Shown here: in pieces, positions 49,636-61,297 of the stretch
Layout of the letters: each line of letters begins with the position of its first letter
Position numbering within the stretch: the first letter of the stretch is position 1
NCBI RefSeq assembly: GCF_000218685.1
Contig: NW_006763293.1
Span: 2,787,968 to 2,851,967 of the forward strand
Source of the DNA: Serpula lacrymans var. lacrymans S7.9
Lineage: Eukaryota > Basidiomycota > Agaricomycetes > Boletales > Serpulaceae
Length of the DNA stretch: 64,000 nucleotides
Direction of reading: 5' to 3'
Notes under the pieces: generated by a model
What the model was told of the DNA's origin: nothing
Database searches by the model: none
The model's input: the letters and a program-made list of their open reading frames with translations, nothing else
Program-made: the position numbers and the translations under genes

Positions 49636-50074
49636 TTATTATCCCTCTGATTATATCATTTTATTTTGAACTTGTATCTTTAGCCTCTGAGTTCGATGGC
49701 TCTCTGCTCACTTTTATCTACATACACCATGCTATCAATGATCCTTTTTAGACATTTGAGCAGTTATAGTGGATAGTGCAGAGCAATCATTGCATTTCCT
49801 ATCGTGACAAGACATGCAAGAAGCGTGATACAAAAAGTTTCTGCTACTCAAACAGATCTAGCACCACTCCCCAGTCCCAGTAAAACCAAGCAAACTTTGC
49901 TCCCATTCGTACATCTTGTGCAATAGTGAACGTCCACGATCAACGTCGTCCACCAAGTAATGAGTCCTGATGGACTCGGCGGGCAATGGCCCTCGAGGGA
50001 AGTATAAAGGTTATCCAACACAAAAAATGATATCCAAGCAATAAAGAAAGAACAGACGAAGACCCTAGGGCGCT
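49636..50074. other. Intergenic between convergent genes
   Basis: 3' regions of the ubiquitin protease (plus) and the small four-exon gene (minus). No exon seen. Confidence 0.5.
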
Positions 50075-50488
50075 TCACCAATAAATTCTGCGCTCGACAG
50101 TTCTTTGTTTTATGGTAGGACGGGTGGCGTATGACACGGTGCGCTTGACGCGGGTGACGGTGGGGTACCTGTGAAACCAAGTCCAGAGATAGATTTGTGT
50201 AGAGACTGTAGAAATTACCAGGCAGCGTAAACTTCATTTGGTTCGAGCTGAACCTCGAGAATGGTTCGACCCTATATCCCACACGTTAAACAAGGTATGA
50301 GAAACGCAAGCATTTGCCACCCACAGCATAGTCAACGTAGGAGCCCACTACCATTCCTTCTCTGCGGCCGTAACGGTCATGGTTGACAGCCACGAAGTCA
50401 CCCATCTAAATTGGCGCTCAGCCACTCAGCGTCGTACGTGCCAGCGAGCGTGGAGAATACGCACAATAATTTCCTCGACACTTGCCAT
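50075..50488 (-). CDS. 83-residue, four-exon protein of unknown function
   Basis: This gene is easily missed because no exon exceeds 94 nt. Exons are 50488-50465, 50405-50325, 50271-50219 and 50168-50075, total 252 nt. All junctions are GT-AG, with introns of 50-59 nt. The protein begins MASVEEII, then MGDFVAVNHDRYGRREGMVV, GRTILEVQLEPNEVYAAWYP, and ends RTVERRIYW. The alternation of short beta-strand-like segments (DFVAV, EGMVVGSYV, TILEVQL, EVYAAWYPTV) suggests a small beta-barrel of the SH3 or Tudor sort, but that is inference. There is no signal peptide or membrane segment. I believe similar short proteins exist in other basidiomycetes but cannot name a family. Confidence 0.7.
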
Positions 50489-51096
50489 GGTGGACGTTGA
50501 AGGGGGAGAAGAGTGGAAAAGATAATCAGGAGGGGATGTCGCTGGGAAGATGAAAAAAGCATGGAGGGTTTTTATAGATTAGATGGAACCTGGGCCGCCA
50601 TTCACAAAAAGCGAGGCAAGCCACGAGGCAGAATGTCGCCGTGGAAATTTAGCCCAATCGCGAATTTTCTTTGTCCGAGTAGGGGCAGTCCGTCGGTCTT
50701 TCACGTAAACATCCGCACAATAAATAACGTTACCATTGTCTCTCTGCGCTTTATTACACGCGTTGTACTCAGGTTTACCATCAACTCCCGCTTGTACTCA
50801 AAGCAGCTCGATAAGTGTGTTTATGGTTGAGCACGGATGCATATGAAGCTGCTTACATGCCTCCATATTCCGAAGCCTCGCGGCATCAAATGCCAGGGAA
50901 ATATTCGGCTATCGTATCATTCAGGGCTCGTGTCTACAGAAGAGCGAGCGGTGGGGGATACACAATAATATCAGCGACGAACAAGATGATGGGGCTACAA
51001 ATGCGGATTCTAGGACGGATGAAAGATTATGAATATATACCTGCCTGAAAACTCCTACACCACGAGCTGACATACATGAGGAACGTCCAGCCAAGA
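50489..51096. other. Intergenic between two minus-strand genes
   Basis: This is the upstream region of the small four-exon gene and the 3' region of the DnaJC28-like gene. Plus-strand frames at 50513-51048 are not supported by any motif. Confidence 0.5.
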
Positions 51097-52619
51097 TCAT
51101 CGCCATGGCCTTCCTATTAGCTTGGTCAGCCAACCTCGAATCACATCCCGAAGTTTCAATGGGAGCCCGTAATCTCCAATTGTAGTATCACTGCCAACTT
51201 TCGCAGATGATCTGACCCCGGAACGTGGAAGCGTAGACTGCCAACTGATATTTTCGTTCGTTCTCCTCGAAATCCCACGAAGAATATCTTCCCCGCATTC
51301 TTCGTATACTTTGGCCAGTTCAGCGCTACGCTCGTAGTATGGACGGCGGACTGCATACGGCGCCAGTCCATTATATTTACGGACTAATGAGTTCAGTTCC
51401 GTTATCGCCGTATCATGATACGATCGTTCACGCTCTTCCCATTCGTCATCTCGCAAAGAGGTGATATCAGCGAGAGCCAACGATGGAAGGTAAGTCGCAG
51501 GCTGCGACACCGTGAGCATCCTGACCGCACGCCTCGTCCAGGACTGTCGAAGCATTTCTCTAAAAGAGTTGATAGCAGATTCTAGTTCTACTCAATAATT
51601 AGTTTCACCTATCGTAAGAACCCTATGTCTGACAAACCTAGTTGAACCTCTACCCATGGTGGAGATGCACCATTCCGTTGCACGATACGGTTCATTAAGA
51701 ACTCTTCTCGTGCGATAAATGGATTGCGTTCATCGCTTTGTCGCACCAACGGCTGACCTCTACCCTTGACTTTATCAAATTGACCCGCAAGTCGTGCTTT
51801 CTGAGACAGTCAGAAATGAGCAACGAAACGACAGCAGAACAAAAGAGATACCTCAATCTTATCCTCAATCATACTCTGCCATCCCCTCATGCTAACAGGA
51901 TTAGCTCGAACGGAAGGTCTATTCTCACCATGGCCACTCTTGATTCCAAGCCGATAGTCCAAGGTAGACTCCCTCGCCCGAGTCAACCGACCAGCTTGCT
52001 CCTTCCGCTTCTGCAACTCCCTCTCCGTCTTCCGAGTTCGCTCATCCGTAGCGGAAGACTTCGTAGATGTCCGGGCGGACACCAGAGGGAACGTGCCCAA
52101 CTTGATAGACGCAGTTGCGTGCGAAGGCGCTTTGAAAGTCGTATGCCACGGTTTATGGCCTTCGACCGCTGGGAGCAAAGGTTCATTCGCTACTTCCTCC
52201 CAATTCCGTGATGCCCTCTCCGTCTCAGATATGGAAGCAGCGTCCGAGTGTATGCGCGGTGGAACCTGCTTCAACTTTTCCTCTGCCGTCCTGATAGGAC
52301 CGCCCCGCAACGGCTTGTACTTGTCCACAAGCATACGCAGAACAGCATCCTGCATCGACTCTTCCCCCGTCCAGTTCTCATTTTGGTTCTCTAGAAGAGT
52401 AATATTGCTGGGCCTCTTTGGTGAGGGGGATTCCGCTTCTTCCGCCTCCTCGCGAGCAGCATCTGCGAATAATTTTGCGCTGGCACTTCGCTCATCACTT
52501 GATTTAGCTATATTACCCTTATGTATGCTCCTAGATGCAAGCCATGCCCTAGGTGCAGGCGCCAAAGGGTTTTGGAGAATCTGGGATGAACGGAAGCTGC
52601 TGGTCAAGCGCACAGTCAT
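51097..52619 (-). CDS. DnaJC28-like DUF1992 protein, probably mitochondrial
   Basis: Three exons (52619-51852, 51800-51638, 51587-51097) total 1,422 nt, giving 473 aa. The conserved DUF1992 core spans exons 1-2: WQSMIEDKIE, KARLAGQFDKVKGRGQPLVR, NPFIAREEFLMNRIVQRNG, SPPWVEVQLE. It continues with SWTRRAVRML and a helical C-terminus (YHDTAITELNSLVRKYNGLA). Animal DNAJC28 carries this region next to a J-domain. I see no HPD J-domain here, as in many fungal members. The N-terminus (MTVRLTSSFRSSQILQNPLA...ASRSIHKG) is Ser/Arg-rich and acid-poor, a likely mitochondrial presequence. The molecular role is not established. Confidence 0.87.
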
Positions 52620-52822
52620 GCAATTATTTGGCTATGTTGATGCAAGGCGGCACACAAAAATTATCGCAAATAGAAACCCCCTGATTGGCAGAAAATACAT
52701 ATGCTACACTGGTGCTACACATATAGCTGCTTTCCTTTCTTCCGCTACCTTTAGTTTTTGTTATAACAGTACAGCAAAAAGAAATAACGTGTTTTTCTCT
52801 TAGGCAACAGTGTCGGGTTTCC

Positions 52823-55070
<2,248 letters not shown>

Positions 55071-55605
55071 AATGTGTGAGAGATACAGGTGAAAGATACG
55101 GGGTTAAAATGCAGTTATATGGTGTCTAGCAAGTAAGAAGCAAGCGTGAAGAAGGTCAGACCGCTTCATGTGTGGATACACTTTCGGATCTCAGATAGGA
55201 CGACTGGCTACCTTTCCGGATCATCAACAAATCAAAAGGGTGCGATAATGTACCGCCATATCAGATTAGATAATGCCATCGGCGGATGCCGTTCACAGTA
55301 GCATGGTTCACTGGACTTCAACTAACTCCAAAGATGCCGCTGACCCACAAAATCCGCCATAATAATTGTCATAATTACAACCGGAACACCTGGTATGTCT
55401 CGTTAACACAAAAAGCCAGTACAAATACAGGAGCAAAATTGTATATAGAGTAGGTAAGTGTATTTATTATATACAAATGATCAATCAAATCACCCATTAC
55501 CGCTACTACTACTAGTACATTATATTAGCACGAGGGCGAGTCCCATAAAAGAAAGTTCCAAAGATCGTAGTAAAGCTAAAAAGAACGTAACACGTCCGAC
55601 TTGGA
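55071..55605. other. Intergenic
   Basis: This is the upstream region of the P5C dehydrogenase gene and the 3' region of the BTB gene. No exon seen. Confidence 0.5.
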
Positions 55606-56457
55606 TCATATCGTAGCAGGAAGCTCGTCGATCTGCTTCTTCAAAGCGTCCAAGAATCTATATGAGCAGATGATGCTGGCAGCACATCTCGGGCATCCAC
55701 AAGTTTCGACGACCTGCGCCAAGAATGCCATCCCAAATATCACATCCGTAGTCGGCCGCTCAGCCAGTTCCTGCTTCGCCAACCTCTCAAACTCTTTCCA
55801 CCACTTTGGGGGACAAAAATTCCCGTACGTGGACCCGTTGCACTGCATGCACTTGACGTCTTCTGGGAGCTTTAGAAGCCGCTGCGCAGCGGCAGCGCGT
55901 CTTCTGTGAAGATCCAAGAGGCGATGATAGGAGTATGCTGTGATGTATTTGAGATCATCGGATAATGGACAGTCAAGAACGTTGACAGAAAGCGTGTACT
56001 GTGATGCGATTTTTGCCTCATACTCCAAGTCATATCGACTGGCAATTGCAAAGACACGCGTTGGGGAGTCATGGAGGAAATTTGGTGATATCAAGACCTT
56101 CCTAAGACTAGATATGACGCCCACAAAGTCATATTTGACTGCGGCACCTATGACGAACCCTAGGTCATCCAAGGACGTGATAACGGGGTCTGGTACAGGA
56201 TACACGTAGTGCAAAAGGGTGTCCAAGGTAGATGTATGTTCCGACATGGGAATGACAGGAAGCTGCCTGTCCTCTGGCAAGTCTGCGTAGGTGGAGATGG
56301 GTTGCGGCAAGGTGAACATGTGCTTGAAGAATGGCGAAGCTGCTGCGAGTATGCATTTGTGGACACGGAATTCGTCTTCTTCGCTGGAGAGAAGTAAGAT
56401 ATCAGCGTCTGGAGCGTTGAATTCGCAGTCCGTAGGTGTCGTGGTCATGGTGGTCAT
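55606..56457 (-). CDS. BTB/POZ domain protein
   Basis: A single-exon 283-aa protein. Residues 15-110 form a BTB fold: DADILLLSSEEDEFRVHKCI, LAAASPFFKHMFTLP, TLDTLLHYVYPVPDPVITSL, VIGAAVKYDFVGVISSLRKV. The C-terminal half has a Cys-rich pair (DVKCMQCNGSTYGNFCPPKW and CGCPRCAA) that may bind zinc. Agaricomycetes carry large expanded families of such BTB proteins without other domains, and some may act as Cul3 adaptors, though this is not shown. The start is the ATG in MTTMTTTPTDCEF; an in-frame ATG three codons downstream is equally possible. No intron is needed. Confidence 0.9.
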   Translation of the reverse strand: MTTMTTTPTDCEFNAPDADILLLSSEEDEFRVHKCILAAASPFFKHMFTLPQPISTYADLPEDRQLPVIPMSEHTSTLDTLLHYVYPVPDPVITSLDDLGFVIGAAVKYDFVGVISSLRKVLISPNFLHDSPTRVFAIASRYDLEYEAKIASQYTLSVNVLDCPLSDDLKYITAYSYHRLLDLHRRRAAAAQRLLKLPEDVKCMQCNGSTYGNFCPPKWWKEFERLAKQELAERPTTDVIFGMAFLAQVVETCGCPRCAASIICSYRFLDALKKQIDELPATI

Positions 56458-56710
56458 GGTGGTTATGGTGTGAAGATAAGTTTAGAATGAACGTGTGGGC
56501 CTCCACAGGCTTTATACGATGGGCCTAAAGCAGGGAGGTTGCGCCACATGCCTACAGCGCCGTATCCGGAGAAAGGCAGAAGACACTTGCCATTCGGAAG
56601 AAGACTGGCGGTCCAAGCATGCAATCTCAATAAGATATCTAAGCATACGTCAACAGGGGCAGGCACATTTTTGAACATTCTCCCATACACGTACAAATAA
56701 ACAACGGAGT

Positions 56711-58245
56711 CTACCGGTAACGCTCCCCATAACGTCGGTCTCTGCTCCGGCGCCGCTCCCTTTCGCTTGGTGCTGGCACCGGTGATCGTGACCGTCGACG
56801 CCGCCGGTCACGCGGGGATTGGTCTCTTTCACGTTCGTGTCCTCTGCTTCTGCTCCGCTTGCCCCGCCGTCCGGACTCCCTACCCCCCGGGACTTCGAAT
56901 ACCATTCCATAGCCATCCCGATCGTGCTCTCCACCTGCTCTGTACCGCCGGGTCTCCTCCAGATCTTCTCTTCCGGCGAATCCCCCCTTCGCCTGCTTTC
57001 GTCGTGGCCCAATCTTGGGATCATTCGACCAAGAGGTATTAAGCCGTGCCACCGATTGCGAGCTAAACCACACATATTTAGAAATAATGTTGCACATTTC
57101 AGCGCCCGTCACAAAGTTCACTCACAAGTCAACCCATATCCGTCGATCGTCCACTAGAACGTTTTGCATTTTGAAGTAAGCCTGTCAATGGCGTCAGCCC
57201 CGCATCGTTCGCATATAGATCAAGTAACCTTGCCTGCTCTGCGTCTTCGCGTTTATCAAATTCTATAAACGCATACTGCAACGAGTCTCCCGTTCTCTTA
57301 TCTCTTAGAACCTGGCAGCTCATAATGATACCAAACCTAGAAAAGATTAGCTCCAAATCCTCGTCGCGCGTGACGGGGTTCAGCTTGCATACGAAGAGCA
57401 CGTTTTCCGGTGGTCGGACGTTTGCAAATGGGAGATCTCCCACCATCTCCAACGTCAGAGCCGATGCCGCAGCGGCTTGTTTCCTGCGTTCACGCTCTTC
57501 CTCTTCTTCTGGCAGTGTCGCAAGTGGATCCTCATCTTCAGCAATCCTAGTGGAGTTGTCTGGGGGGCGTATCGGGGAGGAGGGAGGCTGGATCAGACCT
57601 TCAGGATCGGGAAACGGATCATCTACCCGAACCAACTCAACAAAATATGTAGGTGGGTTAGAATGGAATGCATACCGAGGACGATGACGTGCCGGATGCG
57701 CACATCTTTAAACGGTCTTCCGTCTTGGTCGGTAAAAATGTCATTGAGTTTATCCAATGTCTCTAGTCCCTCCACAACGTGCCCAAAAACAGCATGCTTG
57801 CCGTCGAGGTAATCAATGTTGTCACCGAGCGTAATAAAAAACTGGCTTCCGCAGCCACCTTTGTCACCATTTAGAGAAGGCGCTATGGCCATTGACAAGG
57901 TCCCTTTATGCGTATGCTTCAGTCTAGGGACAACTTCGGGAGTAAAGTATCGAGAAGCAGACTGTCCGTCACGTTGAGATGCAATGTACGACCACACGGA
58001 TTCTCCACCTGTTCCGCTCGCACTAGGATCACCGGTTTGAGCTAGGAAATCTTTGGAGACTGGGAAAAACAATCAAGTCACTATGGCGCTTCTGCCAATC
58101 TGGAGTACTCACCGTTGAAAAAGGCATTGAGGTTGTAATAATAGACTTTACAAAGCTTGAGGAAGTTCTCGCATGTTTTGGGGCACAGATCTACCTCTAG
58201 GTCCATCACGATATCTCCGAGGGACGTTTCGAATAGAACAGACAT
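56711..58245 (-). CDS. PPIL4-type cyclophilin with RRM
   Basis: A nuclear peptidyl-prolyl cis-trans isomerase with an RNA-recognition motif (PPIL4/Cyp6 class), linked to splicing and transcription. Five exons (58245-58113, 58059-57676, 57622-57234, 57181-57126, 57062-56711) total 1,314 nt, giving 437 aa. The cyclophilin domain (1-170) begins [20 protein letters not shown] and has [33 protein letters not shown] and [14 protein letters not shown]. The RRM (about 240-325) has [20 protein letters not shown] and [20 protein letters not shown]. The tail is Arg/Ser-rich ([20 protein letters not shown]), as expected for a splicing-associated protein. Intron 3 has a GC-AG donor (GCAAGG); it is the only choice that keeps the RRM in frame. 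Confidence 0.93.
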
Positions 58246-58536
58246 GCCAGGGTAGATGATGCGGTTTGGCGTTCTCCTCCACTAAGTATTGTTTGGGCGT
58301 TTGATACTAGGCCTTCTTCAAATTCAGCACTGGCCAATGTGATGCCGGAAGCAAACTTCGACTAGAGAAATATGAGGAACCGCAGCATAAAACAGAGAAC
58401 GTGGAAAGTCGATGAATACCGCAGAGAAGTCTATGCGATGACAAAAACCAAGAAACCAAGCCGCAAGAGTCGCGAGTCGCAGTTGGAAATGAAGAGAGAC
58501 AGTGCCTGCGGCACTGCAAAAAGCTGCAAAAACAAA

Positions 58537-58619
58537 TGACCACCGCAGGGGTCGAACCTGCAATCTCCTGATCGCCGACTTAATCGTAGTCAGACGCGAT
58601 GCCATTTCGCCAGGCGGCC
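58537..58619 (-). tRNA. tRNA-Arg (ACG), intron-containing
   Basis: The acceptor stem is GGCCGCC/GGTGGTC, the D-stem GCGA/TCGC, the anticodon stem TCTGA/TCAGG, and the T-arm GCAGG.TTCGACC.CCTGC. The 18-nt anticodon loop holds an 11-nt intron, and the anticodon is ACG (read as ICG). The discriminator base is A. An identical inverted copy lies at 59334-59416. Confidence 0.93.
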
Positions 58620-59333
58620 ATTATGTTTGGATCCTTACGGCATCCTAACACACGCGGCACTGACTCTTGGGCAATGGGGCGCCAGAGACTCGGAACCACT
58701 TGCATCATCCCTACCTCCAAATCATACCCCATGTTCTTTTTCTTCGCCTTGTACTTTCCGCATTCTCTGTCAGAACTGGTCTCACATCGATCTTGAATGA
58801 CATACAACAATGTGGACCAATAACCAATCATTTTGGGACGCTGCGGGTCGCAGCAATCATAGGTGCGGGATAACTTCCGAATAGTTTGCTGGCTGTTAAC
58901 GGAGGAACTTGGGCCCGGGACTAATTTCATATTCTCCACGAGAACTAGCCTGCTTTGCACAAGCCATCACACTAAGTATCTGAACGCCTTTGAAAATTTG
59001 AACTTTGGAGCTACACTGTCAATGGCCCGCCGCGGCGCCGCCACATCCATCTGTCAACCCCACTTCACATCTGCCAACCGGCACCTGGCCGAAAACGATA
59101 ACAGAGACCTTTATAGGTTTCAGTTATAACATCTGCCCAAGTTATTTATTTACCCTTTTTTCTCAACGACTAGGTCAAGTCATTGCCCTTTTCACAGGAA
59201 AGCATACCGCTTCGTACCCCTCATTACGCCCTACAGTAGGGCCTAAAGAACTCATAACCGGAAGGTTCTGACAGCGACTCTTTCCTTATAATGTCTACAG
59301 GGCCATGACGTCCTCACAGAAAGCGAACATAAC
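58620..59333. other. Spacer between inverted tRNA-Arg genes
   Basis: About 710 bp separates two divergently transcribed tRNA genes (their 5' ends face each other). Both strands have open frames (58580-58960 minus, 59005-59271 plus), but neither has a recognisable domain and the first runs through the tRNA. Confidence 0.45.
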
Positions 59334-59416
59334 GGCCGCCTGGCGAAATGGCATCGCGTCTGACTACGATTAAGTCGGCGATCAGGAGATTGCAGGTTCG
59401 ACCCCTGCGGTGGTCA
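59334..59416 (+). tRNA. tRNA-Arg (ACG), second copy
   Basis: Identical to the reverse complement of 58537-58619 over all 83 nt, including the 11-nt intron. Flanks match only for a few bases (AACATAA-GGCCGCC upstream, CAT-TGTTTTTGC downstream). Confidence 0.93.
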
Positions 59417-59568
59417 TATGTTTTTGCTATGTTTTTTATCATTCTATTTTGGCTCTTATCACAGTTTGCGATGTGTATCATGGCTATCTTTTGCATTTCA
59501 ATTTTGACTTATCGTATGGCAAGACGGCAAGACGCAATTGCATTTTATACAGATGCCATCTAATATTA

Positions 59569-61001
59569 TCATACAGAGACACTAGGTTCTATCTCTCCCA
59601 ACAACATCGTTCCATCCTTGCTACCAGTGAGAACTATGGTTTATTCGTTAGTATTAACCATGAATGAGAATCGACTATGAACATACTGATAGGTTCCTTG
59701 GGATGGAAGTCAACAGAAGTTACAGTACCCTTATGACCAGGCAACTATCGGCAAACCGTGAACAAACCAATATCATAGAGGAAGGAAGGAAAACACATAC
59801 CTTGTACAGGATCCTCCCACTCTCAACGTCCCATATACACACCATCCGGTCTGCACCACCAACGGCAACACGTCTGCCTTCATCATCTTTACTCCATGCT
59901 CCCTTCAACAGCGTGTTTTCGAAACCTGCCGGAGCGCCTTGAAGAACGCGGTGTATCCTCGCAGGGGAAGGCGAGAATGGACGAACGTCGTAGATGAATG
60001 TTTGAGAGGAGAAGGATGGGGCGAGCAGGTAGGAACCGTTGGGGGAGAGCGAAAGGGAGGTGGGCGTGTCTGTATGTCCAGAGAGCGTATACACCTGCTC
60101 GTTCTTGCGCATATCATACACCTATAATAAAAAAGAACACCAACAAGCTATCAGACAACCATTCCAAACAAAAAGCAAGAGCACAATTATCCAGTCATCC
60201 GGATAAAAACTCCACGCACATGAATCTCGTTATCAAGAGCACCGATATACACACTCTGTCCGTCTGCGCTCCAGCAAACAGACGTGACAGGACATCCTAC
60301 TTCGAATACGGCAACTGACTGCCTGCTGCCCTCGTCCCCACCCTCCCATACTCTCACCGTACCATCATCCGAAGCGGTGGCTAGAAGCTCGATGCCTGCG
60401 CCCCCTGCCATCGTCCGGTCAAGCGCATTGATGATCCCGCGGTGAGCGCGTATTTTCCGTGCCCGCTTGCCAGTGGTGACATCCGTCATGAAGAGGAAGT
60501 GGTCGGCGGAGACGGTGTAGAGGAGGGGAGAGAATAGCGACCACTGGAGGTCGAGGATGGGTGCTTTATGGTGGTTGGAGAGGAGGCCGTAGTTAGTATT
60601 TGGGGGGTAGGTTCTCCATAATGCTTAATTCGAGTTGGTAATGAGGAAGTGAGGTAGAGGGGAGAGAAGAAGGGGAACGTACAAACGCTCCTGTCCGTTG
60701 AGCATGCAGCGATGTTTTGTCCTGTTGGGTCGAATCTACAGCTCAATATCTCGGCCTATATATTCGAAATTTAAGTATTATGAACAGAAAGAAAAGGTAG
60801 GAAGATACGTACTGAATGAGCCCCGCTTAAGCTAATAATCGGAGCCTCGAGACTACTCGTCCGTTTGATGGTTCGTATAAGACCTTTTTGGCGATCGTCG
60901 TTGCCAGAGGAAATGACCATTTGGCTTGTGACTGGTGAGCCCGACCGTGCCCTTTTGATGAGTGCACCCTCTGGAGGTGGTGAAGCACCTCTTTTCGACA
61001 T
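59569..61001 (-). CDS. U5 snRNP 40-kDa WD40 protein (SNRNP40/Cwf17/Spf38-like)
   Basis: A WD40 beta-propeller that sits in the U5 snRNP and helps hold Prp8 in the spliceosome. Six exons (61001-60813, 60755-60683, 60623-60220, 60121-59801, 59744-59687, 59633-59569) total 1,110 nt, giving 369 aa, matching the family's about 340-360. It starts MSKRGASPPPEGALIKRARS, a basic N-terminus like that of the family. Repeats include SLSGAHSAEILSCRFDPTGQ, APILDLQWSLFSPLLYTVSA, DVTTGKRARKIRAHRGIINA, LLATASDDGTVRVWEGGDEG, VTSVCWSADGQSVYIGALDN, YDMRKNEQVYTLSGHTDTPT, VAVGGADRMVCIWDVESGRI, LPGHKGTVTSVDFHPKEP and ILTGSKDGTMLLGEIE. The gene ends 152 nt from the tRNA at 59334-59416. Confidence 0.92.
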
Positions 61002-61297
61002 TTTTGAGTAGCCCGAGGTCTGCAGGTAGGGTTTTAGCTTGGAAGAGGAAATCAAAGTGACGGCGAGGAAACACTCAAAGGCGGGCACGTGATCGATCTT
61101 TTCTTGACGACCTTCCTGTAGTAACACGTTCTTAGTGTTTGCAAGTAATACGACGCTTAGCAATATCCAGTATAATGTCCGTAGCATCACGAGCAATTAC
61201 AAGTAACTATTAACAAACTTGTATGATACATCACCATCACTTTTAGCAAGTCTCGTAAGGTCATAAAAATCAGCACCTCTCCCTCCAGTTCTCAGCC

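Noticed and set aside
58324..59563. Two proteins sharing MASRLTTIKSAIRRLQVRPL
   Set aside because: The shared sequence is just the tRNA-Arg gene translated; the frames diverge outside it.
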